Positions 8,562 through 16,311 of a stretch of 64,000 nucleotides of DNA are shown one piece after another; positions within the stretch are counted from its first letter, which is position 1, and every line of letters starts with the position of its first letter. Source of the DNA: Caenispirillum bisanense (lineage in GTDB: Bacteria; Pseudomonadota; Alphaproteobacteria; Rhodospirillales; UBA2165); the NCBI GenBank assembly GCA_945877815.1, contig CAMDWJ010000001.1, positions 117,407-181,406 of the forward strand, in the 5' to 3' direction. The translations under genes were made by a program, and so were the position numbers. The notes beneath the pieces were generated by a model. That model was not told the origin of the DNA. It worked only from the letters and a program-made list of their open reading frames with translations, and ran no database searches.

Positions 8562-8948
8562 CTAACCCTGTTGAATGGTACGGATGTTCTCGGCGAGAAT
8601 CTTGATTAGGCCGCGCGTGAATGGATCGAGCGCGTCCATGCGTTTCCTGAAGGCATCTCGCGTCACGACCAGGACCGAGGCGCCGCCGTCGATGGCTTTG
8701 GCCGAGGCCATACGCAATTGATTGTCGATAAGCGCCATCTCGCCGAACATGGCGCCTTTGCTTAGCGTGGCGAGGATAAGATCGCCCTGATCCGTAGTCT
8801 TGTAGATCGCGACTTTTCCATCGAGCACGACGAAGGCGGCATCGCCGCTCTCATGTTCGCGGAACACATGCTGCCCCTCGTTGAGCTGCAGGCGCTTCGC
8901 ATCGTTGATGCGGCTGATTGTTTGGCGACGATCGTCTTCTTCGGACAT
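8562..8948 (-). CDS. Stand-alone cyclic nucleotide-binding domain protein
   Basis: A 128-residue protein made of one cNMP-binding (Crp-type) beta-roll. The core reads VFREHESGDAAFVVLDGKVAIYK and then GAMFGEMALIDNQLRMASAKA, which is the phosphate-binding cassette with its Glu and Arg. There is no DNA-binding helix-turn-helix, so it is a sensor or an accessory domain rather than a transcription factor. It precedes the Bcr/CflA exporter by six bases. Confidence 0.8.
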   Translation of the reverse strand: MSEEDDRRQTISRINDAKRLQLNEGQHVFREHESGDAAFVVLDGKVAIYKTTDQGDLILATLSKGAMFGEMALIDNQLRMASAKAIDGGASVLVVTRDAFRKRMDALDPFTRGLIKILAENIRTIQQG

Positions 8949-9134
8949 AGCGCGCTGCTACACTATTGTGTTGGCGTTAAATTCTCCCGATTCGGCCCGG
9001 TCAGGCAAGCCGCATATTCGGATGCCGTCGCCGTCGCTATAAAAGCGCCGCTAAGTATTCGGACACTTTCGCGAGGGAGCACATGAGGGTCACTGTTAAA
9101 CGGTTGCCTTCGGCCGTAACGGCCTGGGTCCGGG

Positions 9135-9293
9135 CTATTTTTTCGCGATCACCCAGATCGCATGAATGATCCCGGGGATATAGCCGCACAATGTCAGCAG
9201 GATATTGACCCAAAAATGGAGTCCGAGCCCGACCTGCAAGAGCACGCCGACCGGCGGCAGGATGATGGCAATGAGTATTCGCAAAATGTCCAA
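9135..9293 (-). CDS. YqaE/Pmp3-family small membrane protein, probable TTG start
   Basis: A 52-residue, two-helix membrane peptide of the Pmp3/YqaE family: MDILRILIAIILPPVGVLLQ, then VNILLTLCGYIPGIIHAIWV. These proteins are linked to membrane potential and salt or cold stress. The TTG at 9293 is chosen because GGAG lies eight bases before it, MDIL is the normal N-terminus and 52 residues is the usual length. An ATG at 9326 would add an atypical charged extension. Confidence 0.78.
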   Translation of the reverse strand: MDILRILIAIILPPVGVLLQVGLGLHFWVNILLTLCGYIPGIIHAIWVIAKK

Positions 9294-9417
9294 GTTTCTG
9301 TCTCCTTCCAAAGTTCCATCCAACATAGATCGTAACCGTTGAACAACGAAAGCCCCGAAGCCTCGATTCGGGCTTAATAAACTTGATATGCTGCGGGCCC
9401 CCTCCTAGTGTTTGCGC

Positions 9418-9591
9418 ATGGCCCTTGCGTTTTCATTCGGCGGCATCGGCACGATTTTCCTGAGCCGCAATTTCAAGATTTTTCCGTGGGGCACGCTTCT
9501 CCAGTCTTTGAGCGTCTGTTCGCTGGGGGCGCGCCGCTTCGGGCGCCAACCTAGGCACCTTCAGGGCGACGTGCTCCAGGGGGGCCGATGA
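9418..9591 (+). pseudogene. Truncated MFS transporter N-terminus, first unit of the tandem array
   Basis: A 57-codon open frame starting FSFGGIGTIFLSRNFKIFPWG. It is clearly homologous to the N-terminus of the three full MFS genes that follow (GGIGQAF.SRNF.IFWWGQ). After about 30 residues the similarity stops and the frame ends in TGA overlapping the ATG of the next gene (ATGA at 9588). It is best read as a decayed copy left by tandem duplication. It may still be translated and couple translation to the next gene, as a leader peptide would. Confidence 0.6.
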
Positions 9592-10853
9592 GCCTCGTAT
9601 CCCTGGGTGGCATCGGCCAAGCCTTCGAGAGTAGGAATTTCAAGATTTTCTGGTGGGGCCAGATAAATCTCACCATCGGTGCCTGGGTTTATCGCATTGC
9701 GATCGCCTGGATCGTGTGGGAACTGACGCACTCCACCGCGTGGCTCGGGATCGCTGCGGCTGCGCAGATGATCCCCATTCTGGTGCTGTGCCCCTTCGCT
9801 GGGGTATGCGCCGATCGCTACGGTCACAAACGGCAATTGATCTTGGCTATTGCAGCGACCGGGCTATCGGGTTTTACGGTCGGCCTTTTCGCCGCCTACG
9901 ACGTGCTCACGATCGAATGGCTGATCGCCATGTGCGCGCTCAACGGGGCATCGCGCGCGTTCTCGATCCCCTCGCGCCAAGCGCTGTTGCCGGCGCTGGT
10001 GGAACCCAGGCTGTTACCCGCCGTGATCGGTTTCAACAGCGCGAGTTACTACGGGGCGAATTTCGTCGGTCCTGCCTTCGGCGGCGCACTGATCGCCTGG
10101 TACGGGGCCTGGACGGCATTGATCTATTTCGGCATCGGCGCCGTCATCGCGGTGGTCAGCCTGCCGTTTCTCAAGCTTGCGCGCCGCCCAGTTCGAACCG
10201 GCGCGCGCACCAGCTTCATCCAAGATCTCGTCGAAGGCATACGCTATACCGCACGCCACGATGGTATCAGATTGATGATCCTGATGGTGGCGGTGCTGGC
10301 TTTGTTCGTGCAGCCGACACTGGAGATGCTGGCCGGCGTCGCTGCCCAGGTCCTGGCGATGGAGAAGGACGGGCTCGCGCTGCTGGCAGCGACCTTCGGC
10401 TGCGGCGCGATGAGTGGCGGCTTGTGGATCGCCTGGCGCGGCCGCAACGAGGGACTAATCCGCATTCTTTTGTCGGGTGTCGCTGTGGCTTTGGTGGCGC
10501 TCGCGGTGTTCGCGTTATCGACGACCCTGTGGCTATCGATGCCGGCTTTGTATCTGACCGGCTTTTGCGTCGTGATCGGCAGCACCGCTGCATCCAGCCT
10601 GATCCAGCATTCCGTCGAGCCCTCTTTGCGCGCACGTGTCATGGCGCTCGACAGCATGATCTCGACCGGCCTGCCCGCGCTTGGCGCAATCCTCATCGGA
10701 TCGGCGGGCGCAAGGTTTGGCATCCAGGCACCGCTATTCGCGGCCGCGATCATCGGGATCGTCGTATTGTTGGCCGCGCGTCGCTATGTGCGCCGCGTGA
10801 CCGGTCAGCTCGAAAGCGGTCTCGCCCAAACTTCGTCCGATTCTGCAAGATGA
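9588..10853 (+). CDS. MFS transporter, tandem paralog 1
   Basis: A 421-residue, 12-helix major facilitator of the DHA3 (EntS-like) class. It has GGIGQAFESRNFKIFWWGQ at the start, the motif A region CADRYGHKRQLILA and SRAFSIPSRQALLPALVEP, as in siderophore or macrolide exporters. It overlaps the truncated copy upstream and the second full copy downstream by four bases each, so the array is one translationally coupled operon. The substrate is unknown. Compared with the next gene, long stretches are nearly the same. Confidence 0.85.
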   Translation: MSLVSLGGIGQAFESRNFKIFWWGQINLTIGAWVYRIAIAWIVWELTHSTAWLGIAAAAQMIPILVLCPFAGVCADRYGHKRQLILAIAATGLSGFTVGLFAAYDVLTIEWLIAMCALNGASRAFSIPSRQALLPALVEPRLLPAVIGFNSASYYGANFVGPAFGGALIAWYGAWTALIYFGIGAVIAVVSLPFLKLARRPVRTGARTSFIQDLVEGIRYTARHDGIRLMILMVAVLALFVQPTLEMLAGVAAQVLAMEKDGLALLAATFGCGAMSGGLWIAWRGRNEGLIRILLSGVAVALVALAVFALSTTLWLSMPALYLTGFCVVIGSTAASSLIQHSVEPSLRARVMALDSMISTGLPALGAILIGSAGARFGIQAPLFAAAIIGIVVLLAARRYVRRVTGQLESGLAQTSSDSAR

Positions 10854-12118
10854 GCGCTCCGGTCTCCTTCGGCGGTATCGGCCAAGCGTTCCGAAGCCGT
10901 AATTTCACGATCTTCTGGTGGGGTCAGCTCAATCTCAGCATCGCCGCCTGGGTCTTTCGTCTGGCGCTTGCCTGGATCGTGTGGGAACTGACGCAATCGA
11001 CGGCCTGGCTCGGCATCGTCGCCGCCGCGCAGATGTTGCCGATCTTGTTGCTTTGTCCGATCGGCGGGGTGACAGCGGACCGCTGGGGTGCGCAACGCCA
11101 ATTGGTCTGGGCCTGCGCAGCCACCGGGGCGACGGGCCTGGCACTCGCCGTTATGGCCGCGACGGGGACGCTCACCATAGCTTGGGTCTTGGTCTTGTCG
11201 GTTCTCAACGGGGCAACGCGCGCCTTCACCATTCCGCCGCGTCAGGCGATCGTGCCGTCGCTGGTCGAGCCGCACCTGTTGCCGGCGGTGCTGGGCTTCC
11301 AGAGCGCCACCTATTATGGCGCCAATTTCATCGGTCCCGCCATCGGCGGATTTCTCATCGCGACCTTCGGCGTGGGCGCCGCGCTCGGCTATTTCGCGTT
11401 TGGAGCGGCGATCGCAGTGGTCACCCTGCCGTTCCTCAAATTGCCGGCGCGTGTTCCGCGCCTCGGCGCGCCGACGGGCTTTGCCGCCGATCTCGTGGAG
11501 GGATTTCGCTATACCGCACGCCATCCCGGCATCCGCTTGATGATCCTTTATGTCGGCTTGATCGCGCTCTGCATGCAGCCGGTGGTCGATATGCTGGCGA
11601 GCGTTGCCGACAATGTGCTGGTGATGGGGCCGCAAGACCTCGCCATGCTGGCCAGCACGTTTGGTTGTGGGGCCATGGCCGGTGGATTGTGGATCGCTTG
11701 GCGCGGCCGCACCGACGGGTTGATCCGGATTTTGCTGGGATGCGTCGCCGCCGGATTGATCGCGCAACTTCTGTTCGCGGCCTCGGGTTCCTTGTGGCTG
11801 TCGATGCCGGCGCTGTTTGCGATCGGCGTCACGGTTGTCATCACCAACACCGCGACATCGAGCCTGATCCAGAATACCGTCGATCCCAGTCTGCGCGCGC
11901 GCGTCATGGCCTTCGACAGCATGCTCTCGGTCGGAGCACCTTCGGTCGGCGCGGTGCTGATCGGCTGGGCCGGTTCGTATTTTGGCATCCAGGCTCCGCT
12001 CGCTGTGGCGGCCGTCGTCGGCCTTGCAATAATGACGCTCAGCCAAAGTCACGTGCGTTCGGAGATGGCCAATCTTGAAACAGGACGGCTCACGGCCGAT
12101 CTACGGCAGCCTGCCTAA
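10850..12118 (+). CDS. MFS transporter, tandem paralog 2
   Basis: A 422-residue major facilitator closely related to the preceding gene: FGGIGQAFRSRNFTIFWWGQ, WIVWELTQSTAWLGIVAAAQ, TRAFTIPPRQAIVPSLVEP and IRLMILYVGLIALCMQP. The ATG overlaps the stop of paralog 1 as ATGA. The DHA3-type exporter class is clear, the substrate is not. Similarity to paralog 1 is higher than to paralog 3, which suggests it arose by the later of two duplications. Confidence 0.85.
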   Translation: MSAPVSFGGIGQAFRSRNFTIFWWGQLNLSIAAWVFRLALAWIVWELTQSTAWLGIVAAAQMLPILLLCPIGGVTADRWGAQRQLVWACAATGATGLALAVMAATGTLTIAWVLVLSVLNGATRAFTIPPRQAIVPSLVEPHLLPAVLGFQSATYYGANFIGPAIGGFLIATFGVGAALGYFAFGAAIAVVTLPFLKLPARVPRLGAPTGFAADLVEGFRYTARHPGIRLMILYVGLIALCMQPVVDMLASVADNVLVMGPQDLAMLASTFGCGAMAGGLWIAWRGRTDGLIRILLGCVAAGLIAQLLFAASGSLWLSMPALFAIGVTVVITNTATSSLIQNTVDPSLRARVMAFDSMLSVGAPSVGAVLIGWAGSYFGIQAPLAVAAVVGLAIMTLSQSHVRSEMANLETGRLTADLRQPA

Positions 12119-12141
12119 TAAAAAATGGGGGATGGATCGGG

Positions 12142-13404
12142 GTGGCACTAAAACTCTCCATGGGTGGGATCGCGCAGTCGTTCCAAAGCCGCAATTATCG
12201 CCTGTTCTGGACCGGCCAGGTGGTCGGCAATGTGGGCGCCTGGGTCTATCGCTTGGCGACCGCTTGGCTCGCCTGGGACCTAACGCATTCCACCGCGTGG
12301 CTAGGCATCGTCGCGTCTGGGGCCATGCTGCCCGCTCTGTTCCTGGCGCCGCTTGCCGGCACCACGTCGGACCGCTACGGCCATCGCCGCCAATTGATGA
12401 CCTCGTCATGCGGCACGCTGACATCGAGTCTGCTGGCCGGCGTATGTACCGTCACGGGCGTTATGACAATCGAGGTTCTATTCGCGCTGGCACTGCTGCA
12501 AGGCCTGTCGCGCGCCTTCAACGTACCGGCGCGCAATTCGATGGTGCCGAGCCTGGTCGAGCCCGCTCACCTGTCGTCGGCCATCGGTATCAATAGTGCG
12601 ACTTATCAGGGCGGCAATTTCGTCGGCCCGGCTATCGGCGGCGTAATGATCGCCTCTTTCGGCGTCGCCACCTGTTTCTTTTTCTATAGTTGCGGCACGA
12701 TCATCGCGTTGATCACGCTGGCGCTTCTCCAGATTGCGCCGCATCCAAAGCGCGAAGGCAAGAAGCGCAGCCTCATTGACGATCTAACCGATGGATTGCG
12801 CTATACCGCCGGCCATCGCGGCATTCGCGCTGTCATGATGATGGCGACCGTGACCGCGCTCCTGATCGCGCCGTTCCAGGAAATGCAGGCTGGCGTCTCC
12901 GATCTTGTATTCGGCTTGGGTGCCACCGGACTTGCGACGCTCGCCTCGTCGGCCGGGCTAGGTGCCATGTCGGCAGGATTGTGGCTGAGCTGGCGCGGGC
13001 GGACGCAAGGGTTGGTGCGCATCGAATTGATCTCGGTCTTGATCGCCGCGCTCGGTTTGATTGTCTTTTCGATCTCGCACATTTTCTGGCTCACCTGTGT
13101 CGCGACCACGATCATCGCCTTCTCCATGGTCTGCGCCTCAGTCAGCGGCGACAGCCTGATGCAGAATTCCGTCGATCCGGCCATGCGCGCGCGCGTCACC
13201 TCTGTCGAAACCATGATCAATATCGGCTTTCCGGCGGCCGGCGCTATCCTCATCGGCTGGGCGGGGACGCATTTCGGCATTCAGATGCCGCTGGCGGTAT
13301 CGGCGGTGGGGGCGCTCTGCGTTTGGCTCGTCTTCGCCCGCATCTTGTGGGCACAGCGCGATTCCCTGGAACGGCCGAAGGAGCGGGCTATATTGACTAA
13401 ATAA
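12142..13404 (+). CDS. MFS transporter, tandem paralog 3 (GTG start)
   Basis: A 420-residue major facilitator of the same DHA3-like class: MGGIAQSFQSRNYRLFWTGQ, TSDRYGHRRQLMTSS and SRAFNVPARNSMVPSLVEP. It is more diverged than paralogs 1 and 2. It starts with GTG at 12142, 23 bases after the previous stop, and closes the array. A gabD-like pseudogene with its own ribosome site begins 25 bases later. Confidence 0.85.
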   Translation: MALKLSMGGIAQSFQSRNYRLFWTGQVVGNVGAWVYRLATAWLAWDLTHSTAWLGIVASGAMLPALFLAPLAGTTSDRYGHRRQLMTSSCGTLTSSLLAGVCTVTGVMTIEVLFALALLQGLSRAFNVPARNSMVPSLVEPAHLSSAIGINSATYQGGNFVGPAIGGVMIASFGVATCFFFYSCGTIIALITLALLQIAPHPKREGKKRSLIDDLTDGLRYTAGHRGIRAVMMMATVTALLIAPFQEMQAGVSDLVFGLGATGLATLASSAGLGAMSAGLWLSWRGRTQGLVRIELISVLIAALGLIVFSISHIFWLTCVATTIIAFSMVCASVSGDSLMQNSVDPAMRARVTSVETMINIGFPAAGAILIGWAGTHFGIQMPLAVSAVGALCVWLVFARILWAQRDSLERPKERAILTK

Positions 13405-13429
13405 TCAAAATCGTCGCCAGGAGATCGTC

Positions 13430-13950
13430 ATGGACCTGAAGGACGCAAAGCTGTTCCGCCAGAGGGTTATATCGACGGTGAATGGGTCGACGTCGACACC
13501 AAGCAAACCTTCGATGTGACCGATCCTGCGACCGGCGAAAGCTCGGCACCGTGCCCAATATGGGCGCCGATGAAACGAGGCGCGCCATCGTCGCCGCCAA
13601 TAAGGCCTGGCCGACATGGCGGGCCAAGACCGGCAAGGAACGCTCCGCCATTTTGCGCCGATGGTTCGATCTCATCATGGCTAACCAGGACGATCTCGCG
13701 AGGCTCATGACTATGGAGCAGGGCAAGCCCTTGGCCGAATCCATGGGCGAGATCGTCTATGGCGGCGGCTTCGTCGAATGGTTCGCCGAGGAAGCCAAGC
13801 GCGTCTACGGCGACATCATTCCCGAACGCGATGATCACGCGCAAATGTGCGCCGGCCCTGGCGATCGGCTGCCCCGTCGTCATCAAGCCCGCATCTTCCA
13901 CGCCGATTTCGGCACTCGCCTTGGCCGAATTGGCTGAGATTTCCTCGTGA
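13430..13950 (+). pseudogene. Succinate-semialdehyde dehydrogenase-like (gabD) remnant
   Basis: A good ribosome site (CAGGAGATCGTCATG) opens MDLKDAKLFRQ. The rest of an NAD(P)-dependent aldehyde dehydrogenase N-terminus then follows in other frames: YIDGEWVDVDTKQTFDVTDP; then LGTVPNMGADETRRAI through AWPTWRAKTGKERSAILRRW to [12 protein letters not shown]; then [20 protein letters not shown] ending in ALAELAEIS. At least three lesions are needed, the third an internal deletion of the part that normally holds the VGVVAAITPWNFP region. The catalytic Cys/Glu half is gone. It is a dead gene. Confidence 0.85.
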
Positions 13951-14206
13951 TCCCGATCTGCGTTGTCCTCGTCCTCCTCGGCCGTGGCACATCCACTGGG
14001 CGTTCGGTGGGACGCTCGGTAAAGCGGCTGTTATCCCCGAACTCAACGGAACAGCGATCTTCGCTCTGCGCGCACTCGGTGAGTTCCGGTTGCTCGGCTT
14101 TTTCAAGCACGTGCGCGGGACGCGCTTCGCTACGATGGATTCCTTCGTCTATGCGCCGCTATGCCTAGTGCTTGCCGTGGGTATCTTCGCTACAGCTTGG
14201 TTTTGA
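13947..14206 (+). pseudogene. DUF3995-like small membrane protein remnant
   Basis: The sequence HIHWAFGGTLGKAAVIPELNG followed by LGEFRLLGFFKHVRGTRFAT and a final hydrophobic helix matches the two ends of small DUF3995-type membrane proteins. The middle helices are missing, and the first hydrophobic stretch (IPICVVLVLLG) lies in a different frame. The region is fused directly to the gabD remnant. The match is from memory of the family pattern. Confidence 0.45.
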
Positions 14207-14421
14207 CAGGGCTAGCTTCACCTTCTCGTGTCCGTTGAAAGAAATCCTTGTGGATTAAGGGGTTTTCTGGCATACTCCTAAAGTTCGTTTTCGCGCGTTT
14301 CATTTGCTCTGGGTTCCGGGCTCCAAAGTGCTCCGGTGGCGTTCCCTTGACATTGTGAACGTTTGAACGGCCGTATCATGCAGTGTGTGTGGTGCGAACT
14401 CACTTTGTTAAAGGTGACATT

Positions 14422-14628
14422 ATGGCTATCGGAACAGTTAAGTGGTTTAACCCCACAAAAGGCTACGGCTTCATTCAACCTGAAGACGGCTCCAAGGACG
14501 TTTTCGTCCATATCTCGGCGGTCGAGCGCGCCGGCATGAATTCCCTCAATGAGGGCCAGAAGGTTTCTTATGACGTGCAGGCTGGCCGCGACGGCAAGTC
14601 CTCCGCTGAGAATCTTCAGAAAGCCTAA
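14422..14628 (+). CDS. cspA: Cold shock protein CspA
   Basis: A 68-residue single-stranded nucleic acid-binding protein. The RNP1 motif [10 protein letters not shown] and RNP2 motif VFVHISAVE are intact after [12 protein letters not shown]. Such proteins act as RNA chaperones. The ATG at 14422 follows AAAGGTGAC; an upstream ATG at 14383 is only part of the leader. About 215 bases without a gene precede it, long enough for the structured 5' leader common in csp genes; a TTGACA lies at 14347. A terminator hairpin lies 50 bases downstream. Confidence 0.95.
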   Translation: MAIGTVKWFNPTKGYGFIQPEDGSKDVFVHISAVERAGMNSLNEGQKVSYDVQAGRDGKSSAENLQKA

Positions 14629-14679
14629 CGATTACCGCGCTCCTTTAACGGATCGCGTTCTCGTTTGCTGAGAGATTGA

Positions 14680-14714
14680 AACGGGCCTGTCCCTCTGGGG
14701 GCAGGCCCGTTTTG
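14680..14714 (+). terminator. Rho-independent terminator after cspA
   Basis: AACGGGCCTG (14680-14689) pairs perfectly with CAGGCCCGTT (14702-14711) around a 12-base loop and continues into TTT. It lies about 50 bases after the cspA stop and just ahead of the next gene. Confidence 0.88.
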
Positions 14715-14744
14715 CTTGCGCGGGCGAGTGTTGTACAAGCCCCC

Positions 14745-15422
14745 ATGCCGATTCTCTCCACTCTGATCGATGCGAAGCGCCAGACCGACGTCATCGTCGT
14801 GCTCGACGTTTTTCGTGCGAGCAACACGATCATCGAGCTTCTCGCGCGCGGTGCTGCGCGCGTCGTTCCGGTGCGCGACGAGGATGCGGCGCGCCGGCTC
14901 AAGGACGATCATCCCGATTGGCTGCTGTTGGGCGAGCGGCGCGGGGTGCGGCTTGCCGGCTTCGACGGCGACAATTCTCCGTCCGGCCTGCCGGACGATG
15001 TCGCGGGCAAAGTGGTCATCCTGTCGACCTCGAACGGCACGCGCATAATCGATGCCTGTCGGCCTACGCACGAGGTGCTGATCGGATCCTTCGCCAATGC
15101 GAACGCGGTGATCGCGGCCGTGCGGGCGAGCGGATGCGAGAATCCCTCTTTCTGGGCAGTGGGGCTGATCGATGGCAAACTGTCCGAGGAGGATATGTTG
15201 GCGGCGCGTTACCTCTATGGCCTGTTCATGGGGCTGGCGCTCGATACCGCGACTTTTCGCGCGGAGGCCCTGGCCTGTTCCGGCGCCGATCGTCTGCTCG
15301 GCCTGACGCTCGAGGCCGATCTCGATCTCTGCACCCAGTTCGATCGCACGGACATCGTGCCGCGACGCGTGGCCTCGACGGAGGGATTGAGCTGTTTCGA
15401 GCGCTATGGATTGAAAATTTAA
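14745..15422 (+). CDS. ComB-family 2-phosphosulfolactate phosphatase-like protein
   Basis: A 225-residue protein of the ComB family. The signature segments are VIVVLDVFRASNTIIELLARG, LLLGERRGVRLAGFDGDNSP and VVILSTSNGTRIIDAC, containing the conserved Asp, Arg and Glu residues of the magnesium-dependent active site. In methanogens ComB hydrolyses 2-phosphosulfolactate in coenzyme M synthesis. Bacterial members outside that pathway are of uncertain substrate. The ATG at 14745 is used because a longer frame from 14676 would run through the cspA terminator. Its stop codon lies inside the inverted repeat that precedes the toxin-antitoxin pair. Confidence 0.75.
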   Translation: MPILSTLIDAKRQTDVIVVLDVFRASNTIIELLARGAARVVPVRDEDAARRLKDDHPDWLLLGERRGVRLAGFDGDNSPSGLPDDVAGKVVILSTSNGTRIIDACRPTHEVLIGSFANANAVIAAVRASGCENPSFWAVGLIDGKLSEEDMLAARYLYGLFMGLALDTATFRAEALACSGADRLLGLTLEADLDLCTQFDRTDIVPRRVASTEGLSCFERYGLKI

Positions 15423-15444
15423 ACTAGTCTAACTAGTTTAAATT
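15416..15444. promoter_or_regulatory. Perfect 13-bp inverted repeat, likely toxin-antitoxin operator
   Basis: AATTTAAACTAGT (15416-15428) and ACTAGTTTAAATT (15432-15444) are perfect inverted copies with a three-base spacer, and another partial half (AATTAGTT) follows. The site overlaps the stop of the ComB-like gene and ends 20 bases before the antitoxin start. Phd/YefM antitoxins repress their own promoters by binding such palindromes, so an autoregulatory operator is the natural reading. Confidence 0.65.
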
Positions 15445-15463
15445 AGTTGAAGAGGAGTCAGTC

Positions 15464-15703
15464 ATGATCACCGTCGGCGCCTTCGAGGCGAAAACCCATT
15501 TGTCGCGCTTGCTCGACCAGGTCGCGGCGGGCGAGGAGGTCACCATCACGAAACACGGCAAGCCCGTCGCACGTTTGGTGAAGGCGGCGCCGGCCGCGAA
15601 GCCCATTGGCGAAGACTTGCTCGCCGAGATGAGGCGTATCCGTATAGGCAGCAGCCTCGGTGGATTGTCCTGGAAGGAATTGCGCGACGAAGGTCGTAAA
15701 TGA
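15464..15703 (+). CDS. Antitoxin of the Phd/YefM family
   Basis: A 79-residue antitoxin: MITVGAFEAKTHLSRLLDQV, then GEEVTITKHGKPVARLV, the standard Phd/YefM DNA-binding N-terminal domain. The tail (residues 45-79) would bind and neutralise the toxin. AAGAGGAG lies eight bases before the ATG. Its TGA overlaps the toxin start as ATGA. The operator-like repeat just upstream fits autorepression. Confidence 0.9.
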   Translation: MITVGAFEAKTHLSRLLDQVAAGEEVTITKHGKPVARLVKAAPAAKPIGEDLLAEMRRIRIGSSLGGLSWKELRDEGRK

Positions 15704-16116
15704 CGGCCTTTGTTCTCGATGCTTCGGTCGCGGTCGCCTGGTGCATCGACGACGAGGCGAGCGCCCACACGGACGCGCTTCTCGTGCGCGCGGGCGACGG
15801 CGGCATCGTCGTGCCTCCCCATTGGCATTTGGAAGTCTTGAATGTGCTCTTGATGGCGGAAAAACGCGGACGTCTGCAAAACGGCGCGGCAGCGATCCGG
15901 CTGCAAACATTCGCGAAAATTCAGATCGCGGTCGATGACGAAATGGCCGCTCTGGCCTGGACCCGGGTGCGTGAAATCGCCCAAGGCCAAAATCTAACGG
16001 CCTACGATGCGGCCTATCTCGAACTCGCGTCGCGCAATATTTTGCCGCTGGCGACCTTGGATCGCGCATTGGCCGATGCGGCCCGCCGCGCGGGCGTGGA
16101 GCTCCTGCTCGATTAA
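15700..16116 (+). CDS. vapC: VapC-type PIN-domain toxin
   Basis: A 138-residue PIN-domain ribonuclease. The acidic metal-binding residues are present: Asp7 in FVLDASVAVAW, Glu44 in HLEVLNVL, the Asp in LTAYDAAYLELA (about 106) and the Asp in LATLDRALA (about 124). VapC toxins cleave tRNA or rRNA and stop translation until neutralised by the antitoxin. It is coupled to the antitoxin by an ATGA overlap. Pairing of VapC with a Phd-fold antitoxin is common. Confidence 0.9.
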   Translation: MTAFVLDASVAVAWCIDDEASAHTDALLVRAGDGGIVVPPHWHLEVLNVLLMAEKRGRLQNGAAAIRLQTFAKIQIAVDDEMAALAWTRVREIAQGQNLTAYDAAYLELASRNILPLATLDRALADAARRAGVELLLD

Positions 16117-16178
16117 AAAATAAATTGGAATTAAAAGTTGAAACCGGTGCCGGAGCTGCCTAAGTAGCCTTGATACCG

Positions 16179-16202
16179 GACCGCCGCGTCGGATGGGCGG
16201 TC
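16179..16202 (+). terminator. Possible terminator hairpin after vapC
   Basis: GACCGCC (16179-16185) and GGCGGTC (16196-16202) form a perfect seven-base stem about 60 bases past the toxin stop. A T-run does not follow directly, so termination is only a possibility. Confidence 0.35.
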
Positions 16203-16228
16203 AGCCTCGTTTAAAATTGAAAATGCCC

Positions 16229-16272
16229 ACAAAAGGCTACAAAACACTACAAATGCCGACATTGCCTACACG
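16229..16272. repeat. 10-bp phased ACAAA motifs upstream of glutathione reductase
   Basis: The words ACAAAA, ACAAAA, ACAAAT and ACATTG begin at 16229, 16239, 16249 and 16259, an exact 10-base period, and a further ACACG follows at 16268. Short A-tracts on one helical face suggest intrinsic bending or a multimeric regulator site. This lies 40 to 80 bases before the gor start. Confidence 0.4.
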
Positions 16273-16311
16273 CCGTTGCGTGTGCGCATTTGACCCTGAA
16301 AGGCCGCCGTC

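Noticed and set aside
9083..9169. 28-codon plus-strand frame with AGGGAG before its ATG
   Set aside because: It overlaps the 3' end of the Pmp3-type gene, is very short and has no recognisable content.
16229..16272. CRISPR-like or iteron array
   Set aside because: Units are ten bases, few and without spacers, so a bending or regulator site is the better reading.
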